From: JAHIKV01 sp963733145 | Lineage (GTDB): Bacteria > Planctomycetota > Planctomycetia > Pirellulales > Thermoguttaceae | NCBI GenBank assembly: GCA_963733145.1 | Contig: CAVTCJ010000003.1 | Location: 186,001 to 250,000, forward strand | Length of the DNA stretch: 64,000 nt | Direction: 5' to 3' | Shown: one piece after another, positions 17,586-27,052 of the stretch | How positions within the stretch are numbered: position 1 is the first letter of the stretch | How the letters are laid out: each line of letters opens with the position of its first letter | Notes under the pieces: model-generated | What the model saw: the letters and a program-made list of their open reading frames with translations, nothing else | Told to the model about the DNA's origin: nothing | Database searches by the model: none | Made by a program: the position numbers and the translations under genes

Positions 17586-19080
17586 TTACCAAGCGTTCCA
17601 CGCGGCGATGGCAAGGGGAAGGCCGAGAGCAATCAGGGCCGTGAGCACAAAGATGGACCCGAGTGTGAACTGGCAATCTCGCAAGTGTTTGCGGTAGTGG
17701 AGGTCCCAGACGGCAATTGCAGCAATGCAATAGAGAATGGATGCGCCAAGGAAGAACCATCGTTCCTTGATGCCGATAATCACATCCGTCCCAAGTGCCT
17801 TCCGGGCGGCAGCACGTACGGCCCAGGTTTGGCCGTTTTTGGCAATCTTAGGCAAATGGACCTCGCTCGCTTCCTCCATTGGTTCCGAGCCTTCGCGGGC
17901 CACAATCGTGACGATTCCCACGTCGTCAATCGCTCCGTCCGTAACCTCGACGATCAGAAGTGCTGCCAACCGATTCAACCGCCACGCTGCAATTGCCTCC
18001 GACACATTAGCAGGCCGCGCGTTGTAGCCCTTCGCTGAAATGATTTCCCGTAACACCGGAATGGCCCTGCGGCCTTGAATCGTCGCAAACGCCTGAAGAG
18101 CGCTCGCGCGCACCATTTCCGGCTCTGAATTGTTCTTAACTACTTTCAACAATAGCGGCACTGCCCGTTCGTCACGGATCGTCCCAAGGGTCCACGCCGC
18201 ATCACGTCGCAGTATCGGCGGCTCGCTGGCATCCGCTAGTGTTGCGATCAGCACTTCCACCATCGCCGGGTCGCCAATGGACCCTAGAGCACGCGCTGCA
18301 TCGGCCCGCTCCGTTGCCTCGGCCTTGTGATTTCGCATGAGTTCCAACAGTATCGGCTCGGCCCTCCGACCGCCGATCGCCCCAATTGCGGTTATGGCCT
18401 CCGAGCGAACCCCGGCGTCGGAATCCTTGAGCATCTCCAACACCGGCCCGAACGCCCGTGGATCGTTGCAGTGTCCTAGCGCGCACACCACGTAGCGGCG
18501 AACCTCGCCATCACGCCGTTTGAGCGCGCTGAGGAGGAAGTCGACCAAACCGGACATCTTCGCCAACGCGGGGTTCTCGCCAAGGCAGTCTCCCACGCTT
18601 TCAGCCGCCATTTCACGGACGTTCGCGTTTTCGTCGTTAAATAAAGCCAAAAGCGCCCGAACGGCCCTTGGATCGTTAAAACGGCCCAAAATGATCGCAA
18701 TTACCTCTCTCTTCTGCGCGGCGCTCCTCGCAAAGCGTCGATAGTCGGCTGCACGGCAGGCTCGCCGATTCCTTCTAATGCCAAACCCGCGTAATAAGCA
18801 ACGTCCCACTGGTAGTCGGGCCGAACGGTAGTATTGTCATCCCAGAGACCGATCAAGACAGGTACTGCGGGAGCGGCACGCTTGCCCATCTCTCCAAGTT
18901 TGTTGCAAGCCTCGATCCGCTTCTTCGGGTCGTGGGATGAGGTCTGCTCAATGAGCAACCTGATCTCCGGTGTTAATCCTGGCGGGCTGTCGGCCCGCGC
19001 AGCGCACTGCCACGCACGGACAGAGCACCAAACAAGATTACGATTGCAACTCGATCAACAACTTTGCAGCCGACAGACAT
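17586..19080 (-). CDS. exported HEAT-repeat membrane protein (frame breaks)
   Basis: A signal-anchor start (MSVGCKVVDRVAIVILFGAL at 19080, after AGGGGGT) leads into about ten HEAT or PBS-lyase-like repeats, for example DPRAVRALLALFNDENANVR, SDAGVRSEAITAIGAIGGR and EPPILRRDAAWTLGTIRDER. The C-terminus has two membrane helices (FLGASILYCIAAIAVWDL and LGSIFVLTALIALGLPLAIA). Frame changes near 19015 and 18730 must be corrected to join the signal peptide, the first repeat block (18958-18735) and the main body. HEAT solenoids usually bind other proteins; the partner is unknown. This is a common planctomycete architecture. Confidence 0.75.
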
Positions 19081-19714
19081 CTGACCCCCTAAAATCTGGG
19101 TGAAAAAGTGAAAAAGGTTTCAAAGTGAAAAAGGTTTCAGGAACCGTTTAGTGACGATTACTTGCGGGGAAGACCTTGGTCCAGTTCGGGTTCCCAGGCG
19201 GCCATGGCCCGCCTCGCAGTACGCACTATACTGCCACGTGTAATGGTGAGAAGACCACCTGAGGATCTTGTGATCGGCCAGGACTTCGCCGGACTCCGGC
19301 CCTGGCGCAATTTCTCGGGTTGAAACGGACTACGCCGGCGGGTATAGTGTACTCGCGTACATATAGAAAGCTCTTTGACAAGCCGGAACGCGGGCGAATA
19401 TGAATCGTCCTGTGCAGTCAGCCAGCGGTCGGTGGGCAAACCGACTTGGCGGTCTTTCCCGATGCAACACCCTGCCGCCAAGCGAGGGGTGCGATGGCGG
19501 CCGGTTGTCGATCCGCAAGTGTCTGCCGTGTAACGAGTTGCGAGTTTGTGCGACCGACGAATTCAGAACATGCAAAGTGAAATTCTGTTGCATAGCGACG
19601 TGCCGGTTTTAACTCGCGGGGGGGGCAAGGGAGGCATAAAACGGAAATTTCGAGGTCTGTTGACCAACTGGAAAGGAACACTAATTCACGCTAGTCTCCA
19701 CCAATAGTAGTTAT
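19081..19714. other. intergenic region left of the IS630 element
   Basis: No gene is recognised. A short direct repeat GTGAAAAAGGTTTCA occurs twice near 19103-19140. The rest contains only short, unconvincing reading frames and may include decayed insertion-sequence DNA. Confidence 0.4.
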
Positions 19715-20898
19715 TATACCGCGCGTGGGTGAATATGGCACAAATTGGGGTGGACGAAAAGGGCAATATTAGAGAACATACGCAGATTGATCGGGAAGGG
19801 TTGTCTTTGGGAAAGCGAGGTGCATGGATGCGCCGATTTGAGTTCACGAAGAAAGAGAAGCAGGCCATCGCCGGGGAACGATATCACCATCCTGACCCAC
19901 GTGTTCAGCGGCGAATGGAAATACTGTGGTTGAAGTCTCAGGGAGAGCGGCACGAGCGTATCGCACAGTTGGCTGGAGTGGGGCGGCGCACCGTTCAGCG
20001 GGTGCTGGACCTTTTCGAGGCGGGACGATTGGAAGCCGTGCGGCATTTTGACTATAAGGGAAAGGCCAACCATCTGGTTCTGCATAAAGGGTCGTTGGAA
20101 ATCGAGTTCCGCGAAAGACCGCCGCGCACCATCGCCGAGGCTTGCACCCGCATTGAGCAACTGACAGGCGTGGTTCGTAGGCCCACACAAGTCCGGCTGT
20201 TTCTGCGCGATAGGTTGGGGTTGCGCTGCGCAAGGTGGCTGCCGTGCCCGTACCGCCCAAACAATCGGTCGAGGAGCACGCCCGCACACAGGCGGCTTTT
20301 TTAAAAGGAAGAAATTGAGCCGAGACTCGCCGCGGCCCGTGCGGGACAACGGACGGTGTTCTTCGTGGACGCCGCTCACTTCGTGTTAGGGTCGTTTCTG
20401 GGGTGGCTGTGGTGTGCAACTCGCCTGTTCGTGCGCGGAGCGTCTGGACGACAGCGGTACAACGTGTTGGGCGCATTGGATGCCGTCACCCATGAACTGA
20501 CCCGCGTGACCAACCACACGTACATAACGGCGGAAACGGTGTGTGAACTGTTGCGGAAGATCGCCGCGGCAGGATTGACGACTCCGATCACGCTGGTGCT
20601 CGACAATGCCGCCTACCAACGCTGTAAACTGGTACAGAGTCTGGCCTGCGAGTTGGGGATTGAACTCTTGTTTCTGCCGTCGTATTCACCAAACCTAAAC
20701 CTGATCGAGCGGTTGTGGAAGTTTGTCAAGAAGAAATCGCTGCATTGCCGCCACCATACAAACTACGCCGACTTCCACGCTGCCATTGACCGCTGCCTCA
20801 ACCAGCTCACGACCACGTACAAGGACGAAATCGACAACCTCATCACCCACAGATTTCAAACCTTTGAAAATGTGTCACTACTCGCCGTGTAGGGTATA
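19715..20898 (+). mobile_element. IS630-family insertion sequence
   Basis: An element of about 1.18 kb carrying a DDE transposase. The proposed ends are TATACC (19715-19720) and GGTATA (20893-20898), consistent with the TA target of IS630. The terminal match is short, so the exact limits are an inference. Confidence 0.7.
19735..20892 (+). CDS. IS630-family transposase (two frame breaks)
   Basis: The N-terminal half holds a helix-turn-helix (HERIAQLAGVGRRTVQRVLD) for end binding. The C-terminal half (20305-20892) has the DDE_3 domain: FFVDAAHF (first Asp), LVLDNAAYQ (second Asp) and LPSYSPNLNLIERLW (Glu). The frame changes near 20235 and again at the TTTTTTAAAAGG run (20297-20308). That run is a plausible slippage site, but recovering the frame needs a +1 shift, and the first change has no such site. 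The copy is probably inactive as read, or the breaks are sequence errors. It carries no passenger genes. Confidence 0.85.
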
Positions 20899-20986
20899 GC
20901 AGCCCATTGAAAAAGTCCGCGAACAAGAATTGAAAAAAATGTTTGCGCAAGGATATAGTATCGCCATTGAGGATTGTAGGAGGACA

Positions 20987-21034
20987 ATGACGATGGCGTT
21001 GGGAAAACGCAAGGACGAGCAGCAGAAGATGTAG
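20987..21034 (+). pseudogene. 15-codon start of a second transposase-like gene
   Basis: AGGAGG followed by ATGACGATG and a reading frame giving MTMALGKRKDEQQKM then a stop. The strong ribosome site and the basic, Gln-rich start look like the beginning of an IS transposase that has been cut off. The family cannot be named from so little. Confidence 0.35.
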
Positions 21035-21072
21035 TGTAGTGTCTCACGCAGATGGTTACTTATGCGGCGGAG

Positions 21073-21149
21073 GGTGCCACTGCTGGCTTGTCCAGCAGTG
21101 TTGACCGCTTTTGCACTTCCGCACTGCTGGACAGGCCAGCAGTGGCACC
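21073..21149. repeat. GGTGCCACTGCTGG palindrome
   Basis: Inverted arms GGTGCCACTGCTGGCTTGTC and GACAGGCCAGCAGTGGCACC around a 20-bp loop. Only one copy is in this window. The region after it (21200-21370) has short repeated GGGACAGTCCC motifs and no gene. Confidence 0.85.
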
Positions 21150-21577
21150 CAACTCCACTATTCTCCGCAAAATAAGATACCCCATTTACGAGACGCTACA
21201 CCAGTATGGACAGCGCTGGCGCTTACGCGGCAAAGCTCATTCGCGGGGCTACGTCCCTCACGCCGCGAAAATTGGGACGCTCCCCTGTGAACGGCCACAT
21301 AGCCGTTTTGCATTTCAGAAGGGGACAGTCCCATTTTCGTCGAACGAAAATTGGGACAGTCCCCCACTTATTGATTCGCCGGCCCTAAAGGCGTTCGGCA
21401 ACTATGCCCACGAGGGGAGAAAAACGCCGGAAAAACGGCTTTTCGCCCGGAACACGAGGAACTTTTTTCCCCTTGACAGGGAATGTGTCGGCTAATATCA
21501 CTAATACTTATAGGCTCACCCGATCGGCTCAGCGGCCACAGAAGAGGGCCGCAGGAGGCACCTTTAGAAACCCCTTT

Positions 21578-21646
21578 GTAGGAGGCGACACCTGTCGCCG
21601 ATGCCGTCTAAAAAAAGCGGAAATCGGCGACGGGAGTCGCCTCCTA
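21578..21646. repeat. GTAGGAGGCGAC...GTCGCCTCCTAC palindrome
   Basis: Full inverted form of the repeat that appears as one arm at 58-79. It lies 60 bp upstream of the ATP-citrate-lyase-like genes. Confidence 0.9.
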
Positions 21647-21708
21647 CAGCCCGCGGGTTTTCCCACCGGCCGCCGATCGCCACCAGTCGAACCCGAGCGA
21701 GATAATCC

Positions 21709-22947
21709 ATGAAACTCTATGAATTCGAGGGAAAAAACCTATTCGAGCGCGCCGGCATCCCAATCCCGCCCGGAAAGGTGGTGGCCTCGCCGCCGGAAGC
21801 CGTCGGACTGATCGGCAAGTACGGCAGCGTGATGGCCAAAGCGCAGGTGCTCTGGGGAAAACGCGGCAAGGCGAACGCGGTCGTCGCCTGCGACACCGAG
21901 GAGCAACTGGCCGACACCCTCGGCGACCTGCTGGGCCGGCAACTGTTCAACGAGAGCATCCAGAAGGTCTTGGTCGAGAGGAAGCTCGACATCGCCCAGG
22001 AGGTATACCTTGCCGTGACCTACGTCGGCGCTACGCCGACGATGATCCTCTCGAACCAGGGGGGCATGGACGTGGAGAAGGCCGCCCATGATTCGCAGGA
22101 AGGGGTGTGGACCGAGTCGATCGACATCCTCCACGGATTGCAGCCGCAGCAAGCGGCCGATCTGGCCCATCGGGCGGGGCTCGACGCCGATGGCCCCCCG
22201 CCGACCGACATCATGCTCCATCTCTACCAGTTGTTCGTCGAGCGCGACGCCACCCTGGCCAAGATCAATCCATTGGTGCGGACTCGATCGGGCGAGTGGA
22301 TCGCCGCGGACTCGAAAATCGAGGTCGACGAGGATGCCCTGTTCCGCCAGACGACATTGAACCTGCCCGAGCGGCTCGGCTCGGGCCGCACGCCGACCCG
22401 GCTCGAGCAGCTCGCCCTGGACAACGACCGCAGCGACACCCGCGGCGCCGCCGGCCGGATGTTCTACGAACTGGACGGCGACATCGTCGTGCTGGCCTCG
22501 GGCGGCGGCACCAGCGTCGAGGCGTTGGACGACCTCTGCATCCTCGGCGGCAAGCCGGCCGTGTTCACCGAGTACAGCGGCAACCCCACGCCCGAGAAGG
22601 TGAATGGATTGACCAAGATCGCCCTGATGCACCCCGGTCCGATCCACGCCATCTGGGTCGTGGGCGGCCGGGCCAACTTCACCGACATCTACGAAACGCT
22701 GATCGGCGGCATCATGGGCGGCATTCGCGAGACGCCCGACTTCGACAAGACGATTCCGATTCTGATCCGCCGCGCCGGCCCCCGCGACGAGGAGGCCTTC
22801 GCCCAACTGAACAAAATTCAGAACGAGGAAGGCTACCGCCTCTTCCTCCGCGGCATGGCCACCTCAGTGGCCGATTCCGCCCGAATGGTCTTAAATCAAG
22901 CCAAAAAACATCGAGAGCAAAGCCAACCGGCGCAAACCCAGGGATAA
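21709..22947 (+). CDS. ATP-grasp subunit, SCS-beta/ATP-citrate-lyase-like
   Basis: A 412-residue protein with an ATP-grasp domain like the beta subunit of succinyl-CoA synthetase (KLYEFEGKNLFERAGIPIPP; VMAKAQVLWGKRGKANAV). It has a ligase CoA-domain with LASGGGTSVEALDDL and a nucleotide-site segment LAKINPLVRTRSGEWIAADS. The partner gene starts 4 bp downstream and adds an SCS-alpha plus citrate-synthase-like chain. Together they have the architecture of bacterial ATP-citrate lyase (citrate + CoA + ATP to acetyl-CoA, oxaloacetate, ADP and phosphate). The exact substrate cannot be read from sequence. A citryl-CoA or other acyl-CoA ligase remains possible. Confidence 0.75.
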   Translation: MKLYEFEGKNLFERAGIPIPPGKVVASPPEAVGLIGKYGSVMAKAQVLWGKRGKANAVVACDTEEQLADTLGDLLGRQLFNESIQKVLVERKLDIAQEVYLAVTYVGATPTMILSNQGGMDVEKAAHDSQEGVWTESIDILHGLQPQQAADLAHRAGLDADGPPPTDIMLHLYQLFVERDATLAKINPLVRTRSGEWIAADSKIEVDEDALFRQTTLNLPERLGSGRTPTRLEQLALDNDRSDTRGAAGRMFYELDGDIVVLASGGGTSVEALDDLCILGGKPAVFTEYSGNPTPEKVNGLTKIALMHPGPIHAIWVVGGRANFTDIYETLIGGIMGGIRETPDFDKTIPILIRRAGPRDEEAFAQLNKIQNEEGYRLFLRGMATSVADSARMVLNQAKKHREQSQPAQTQG

Positions 22948-22950
22948 TTC

Positions 22951-25113
22951 ATGAGCAGCCTGATCGACCAACAGACGCAAGTCTTAATTCAAGGCATTAC
23001 CGGCAAGCAGGGTAGGCGGGTGTCGATGGAGATGCTCGACTACGGCACGCACGTCGTGGCCGGGGTCACGCCCGGAAAGGGCGGACAGGAAGTCTACGGT
23101 GTCCCCGTTTACGACACCGTCGAGGAGGCGCTGCGGACGCATCCGAGCATCAACACCAGCCTGGTCTCGGTCCCCCGCGAGGGGACGAAAGAGGCGGCAA
23201 TCGCGGCCATCGAGTCGGGCAAAATCCGTCTGGTGAACATCCTCACCGAGGGCCTGCCGCGGCTGGACTCGGCCACCATCGTTCAGGCGGCCAAGGCCCG
23301 CGGCGTCCGCGTGGTCGGCCCGGCCTCGGTCGGCATGATCAATCCCATCGCCCGGGTGAAGATCGGCGCCATCGGCGGCAACGATCCGGGCGTGTTCTAT
23401 CCCGGCAACATCGCCATCTTCTCGAAAAGCGGCGGCATGTGCCTGTCGATCGCCACCGAAATCTTCAACGCCCTGGGACACGGCACGAGCATCGTCGTGG
23501 GCATCGGCGGCGACCGCATCTCCGGCACCAACTTCAAGGACCTTCTGGAACTGGTCCGCGACGACGCGGGGACGAAGTTGGTGATCCTCAACGGCGAAGT
23601 GGGCGGCAATTACGAGGAAGAGGCCGCCCGATACATCCGCGAGTCGAACTATCCGAAGCCCGTCATCGCCCGGATCACCGGCATCGGCGCCCAGAACATC
23701 TTCCCCCGCGGCTCGCGGATGGGTCACGCCGGCGCGATCATCGGCGAAGGGCGTTTCGGGACCTACGAGAGCAAGGTCGAGGCCTTCGAGCAGGCCGGGG
23801 TCGGCGTGGCGAAAACGTCCCGCGACCTGGTCGCTTACGTCGAGAAGGCTCTGCCCCGCGGCGGCCAGGACTTGGAGTCGGCCATCTCCCATGATTTCGA
23901 GTTGGTCAGCATCTCGAAGCAGAAACTGGAGGGACTCAAGAGCCAGGTCCGCGCGGTGCGAATCCGCACGCAACTGACGCAGATTCTCGGGGGGACGCCG
24001 TACTTCCGCGGCCGCCCGCTGCCCGGCTTGATGCGGACCGCCACGGTGCCGCAGATGATCTTCGAGGCCCTGACAAAAGAAGACGACGGGGCCGAGAAGG
24101 CCAAGCAGTTGGCCGAGGACCTCGTCCTCTGCGCGACCACCAATCCCACCGACGGGTCCGCACGACAGGCCGCCGTGGACTCCTTCCAGGGCGGGTCGCC
24201 GATGAACGCCGCCGTCAGCGCGGGCCTGCTGGCCGCCGCCGCCGCCAGCCAGAAGCCGGTCCCCGCCAGCCTGCACGAACGATACACTCCCTTGGAAACC
24301 GAGGCCCTGGCCCTGTTCCCCCAGGTCGTCGATCTGGTGGCCGCCATACTCGGCAACAAAACGCAATGGAGCAACGAGCAGAGTATCGAGGCCACGATCT
24401 TCGCCGCCCTGGCCGATCGAAAACCGACCGAGGCCGAGGCCGATCTGCTCCGCGCGGTGTTCGTCTCCTGCGTCGATCACACGCCGGCCACGCCTTCCTC
24501 GCTGGCGGCCTTGACTTCTTATTCCGGCGGCAATTCGCTGAAGACCGCCCTGGCCGCGGGCATCACCGCGATGGGCGAGGCCCACGCCGGCGCCGGCGAG
24601 GGAACCGCCCGAATCCTCATGGATTTCCTCGCCAGAATGCGCGACGCCGAGGCCCAAGGCGGCGTCTTCGAGGCCGACGGCGTCCGCGTCGCCGACCTCA
24701 AGGAACTGGCGGTCTACATCGTCAACAAAATCGCCGGCGCATTCGGCGACTCGAAGGGACGAATCCCCGGCTTCGGACACCGCTATTACGGACTCTACGG
24801 CCGCGACCCGCGGGCGACCACCCTGCTGACCATCATCGACGAACTGGGCTTGGCCGGCGACTATTGCACGCTGGCCCGCGAGATCGAAACCGTCCTGCGC
24901 AAGAAGAAATCCTCGGCCCTCTGCTTCAACGTCGACGGGGTGATCGGGGCGTTGCTTTGCGATCTGCGGCTGGCCCCCGAGACGGGCAAGGCCTTTTTCA
25001 TCATCCCCCGCTCGATCGGCCTGCTCGGCCAGTTGTTGGAACAAACCCCCGGCTCGTTCTTCCGCCTGCAGAACGATTCGATCATCTACATCGGCCCGGC
25101 AGTGCGAGGATGA
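22951..25113 (+). CDS. SCS-alpha/citrate-synthase fusion, ATP-citrate-lyase-like large subunit
   Basis: A 720-residue fusion. Residues 1-300 are SCS-alpha-like: VLIQGITGKQGRRVSMEMLD for CoA binding, the signature PGNIAIFSKSGGM, and the phospho-His loop RMGHAGAII. A helical linker follows, then a citrate-synthase-like half with CVDHTPATPSS, GFGHRYYGLYGRDPRA and FNVDGVIGALLCDLRL, which place the two His and the Asp of the citrate synthase triad. ATP-citrate lyases combine these parts in the same order; this chain is about 100 residues longer than the roughly 610-residue Chlorobium-type subunit. It is read with the ATP-grasp gene as one operon. It may supply acetyl-CoA from citrate or run part of a reductive TCA cycle. 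Confidence 0.75.
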   Translation: MSSLIDQQTQVLIQGITGKQGRRVSMEMLDYGTHVVAGVTPGKGGQEVYGVPVYDTVEEALRTHPSINTSLVSVPREGTKEAAIAAIESGKIRLVNILTEGLPRLDSATIVQAAKARGVRVVGPASVGMINPIARVKIGAIGGNDPGVFYPGNIAIFSKSGGMCLSIATEIFNALGHGTSIVVGIGGDRISGTNFKDLLELVRDDAGTKLVILNGEVGGNYEEEAARYIRESNYPKPVIARITGIGAQNIFPRGSRMGHAGAIIGEGRFGTYESKVEAFEQAGVGVAKTSRDLVAYVEKALPRGGQDLESAISHDFELVSISKQKLEGLKSQVRAVRIRTQLTQILGGTPYFRGRPLPGLMRTATVPQMIFEALTKEDDGAEKAKQLAEDLVLCATTNPTDGSARQAAVDSFQGGSPMNAAVSAGLLAAAAASQKPVPASLHERYTPLETEALALFPQVVDLVAAILGNKTQWSNEQSIEATIFAALADRKPTEAEADLLRAVFVSCVDHTPATPSSLAALTSYSGGNSLKTALAAGITAMGEAHAGAGEGTARILMDFLARMRDAEAQGGVFEADGVRVADLKELAVYIVNKIAGAFGDSKGRIPGFGHRYYGLYGRDPRATTLLTIIDELGLAGDYCTLAREIETVLRKKKSSALCFNVDGVIGALLCDLRLAPETGKAFFIIPRSIGLLGQLLEQTPGSFFRLQNDSIIYIGPAVRG

Positions 25114-25164
25114 GCGGCTGAGAATAGATGCCCGCGTTAACAGCAGACAAACCGCTCATAACAG

Positions 25165-25797
25165 TTATTTCCGGCCAAACCATTGCTTTAATGTTGTCTT
25201 GAGCTTGAGAAACGCGGGATCCGTGCAACGATTTACGCTGACTCGCTGCGCCAGTTGTAGGAAAATTGCGGAAGACCTTCCTTTTCGCGCAATTCGCAAA
25301 GCGCATTCCAACGCCTCTTTGGGCTGGCTGGGTTTCTTTGCGTCGCTTTCAAGAAACCCCTTTTCTCGCAACCAACTTGCCAAGCATGGTGTTCTATTGG
25401 TCCAGCCGAGCACGGCATCTACTTCCGGCGAATCACTCCACACCCAAACCTCGAGCTCCGGATCGAGAATAACGGCGGCGGCGCGCTCTCCCCATCCTGA
25501 TGAACTTAACCGCTGTTCGAGTTCTTTTTCTAAATCGATGCGGTGGCGCTGTTCCTGACCGCAACCCTCGTGATCGAGCATTATTAGTGCATGACAGTAT
25601 TGACGATGAAAGGGGCGCAGAAATTCGTGGCCTCTCAACAGACAACCGGGATCCTTGGCTGGATGGACATGAATGTCTACCGAAAGAGACCGTATGCCTA
25701 TTGCGTCACTGCGCGTGAGCAATCCTTTGACCGCGAATTCCATCTGGCTGTCGGCAACAAGAACCATTAAATCCTTCTCCGGAACGGCGCCTGTCAT
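25165..25797 (-). CDS. small partner of the AAA ATPase, possibly TOPRIM-like
   Basis: About 210 residues, not assigned to a named family. The start DLMVLVADSQMEFAVKGLL followed by HALIMLDHEGCG (acidic residues after two hydrophobic strands) resembles the layout of TOPRIM or DUF4276-type proteins that accompany OLD-like ATPases. However, the usual first Glu is replaced by Asp or Ser text. The ATG overlaps the stop of the upstream ATPase (ATGA), so the two are translationally coupled. By analogy with ATPase/nuclease anti-phage pairs it may be the effector. That is inference from arrangement, not from a recognised catalytic motif. Confidence 0.6.
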   Translation of the reverse strand: MTGAVPEKDLMVLVADSQMEFAVKGLLTRSDAIGIRSLSVDIHVHPAKDPGCLLRGHEFLRPFHRQYCHALIMLDHEGCGQEQRHRIDLEKELEQRLSSSGWGERAAAVILDPELEVWVWSDSPEVDAVLGWTNRTPCLASWLREKGFLESDAKKPSQPKEALECALRIARKGRSSAIFLQLAQRVSVNRCTDPAFLKLKTTLKQWFGRK

Positions 25798-27048
25798 CCC
25801 AACACACCTCCGGCGAAAAGAACACCAAGATTTTCCTCGCCGCGCCAGTCTCGCAACTTCGGATGCTCGTTGCCCGTGACTATATCCGTTGCGCCTTGGT
25901 CCGTCTTTGCGAAGCAGAGAACCTCTTCGGGACTGACGACACTTAAAATCACCGGGGAGTGGGTCGCGATAAGAATCTGAGCCTCGTACACCGATGACAA
26001 GGACTGATACATTGTCTCCACGGCTCGGGGGTGAATGCCATTTTCCGGCTCTTCTATCAGGTAGATGCCGCGGAAATCCTCTAAGTACGCGGGTAAAGTC
26101 AGAGCCAACAATCGCAATGTCCCATCCGAAGCCATCCAAGACGGCACTTCTAATCCGCCATGATACACGAGAACCGAGATATCGGTGCCTGTCATCCGGC
26201 CGCACTACCGTGCGAATGTCTTCTATGTCAGGCAGGGCGGTTCGCACATGGGCGATCCATTCTCGCAACCGAGAGGGATTTTTCTCTTCGAGCTGAGCAA
26301 CTACCCAGGGGAGATTGGAGCCGTCTGGTTTGAAGCCGCGCACTTGCCCAGGCGGGCTAGCCTTGCGAATCAAGAGACTATTCAACACGATCCTCTCGGC
26401 ACCCTTGCTGAGAAATTGCTTGAACCAACTGCTGACGGGAAAATTTTCCTCATCCTCTGGAAGATTGCCGAGAGTTGATTTTCTCGGTCCCAACTTAAAC
26501 GACGGCGCCCAGCGACCTTCTTTGGGGTGTGCATCCGCATAATAGTTGTCGTTTCCCCCTGCCACTTTTGTAAATAGACTTCGTCCCTTTTTCTGCCGTT
26601 GCGACACAATTGTTGCTGGCGGTTCGTTCGGCGAGGGGAACATTAGTTTCTGCCGGCCCTCTGCTTTTTCGGCTATTTTCAACCAACCCCTTTCATTAAG
26701 AATCTCAATTTCGTTTGTCAGCCAACTTACCCCAACAGCGACCTCATAACGAACGGTATCGTAGTCCGTGACGGCGAGTAATCGACGGCGATCTTCTGGA
26801 ATTCTCGCTTCGATTGCCAATTCAAAACTGCCGTCATTTCGACCCCATACAAGATCGCGGAAATCTTTGGTACGTTCTCCAAGAGCATAGTCAAGCCCTT
26901 CGGAAACTAGATCGCTGAGAAATGCCACGACATCTAAAAATGTCGTTTTTCCACTAGCATTCGGACCTACCAGGACGCTGAATTGTCCCAATGGCTGGCT
27001 AATGAAACGTAGACAGCGGAAGTTCAAGGTTTCAATAAGTGAAATCAT
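25794..27048 (-). CDS. OLD-like AAA ATPase (frame break)
   Basis: An ABC-type ATPase of the AAA_15/AAA_21 class, about 417 residues. Walker A is GPNASGKTTFLD (about residues 28-39), the signature-like motif SDGTLRLLALTL, Walker B IYLIEEPENGIHP and the H-loop LIATHSPVIL. The frame changes at about 26195, in the segment RTVVRPDD; the second half is 26195-25794. It starts 4 bp after the gyrB stop, on the same strand, and overlaps its partner by 4 bp. It is therefore probably expressed from the dnaA-gyrB replication cluster. Relatives act in phage defence or DNA repair. Confidence 0.8.
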
Positions 27049-27052
27049 TTGA

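Noticed and set aside
19158..19481. A 107-codon minus-strand frame left of the IS630 element
   Set aside because: No recognisable motif and mixed composition; possibly decayed mobile DNA but not supportable.
20297..20308. Programmed frameshift site (TTTTTTAAAAGG) in the IS630 transposase
   Set aside because: Recovering the frame needs a +1 shift and a second break lies upstream without a slippery site, so errors or decay are simpler explanations.
22984..25044. A 686-codon frame opposite the citrate-lyase-like large subunit
   Set aside because: Shadow frame with low-complexity Gly/Ala/Arg text; the plus-strand gene has all its motifs.
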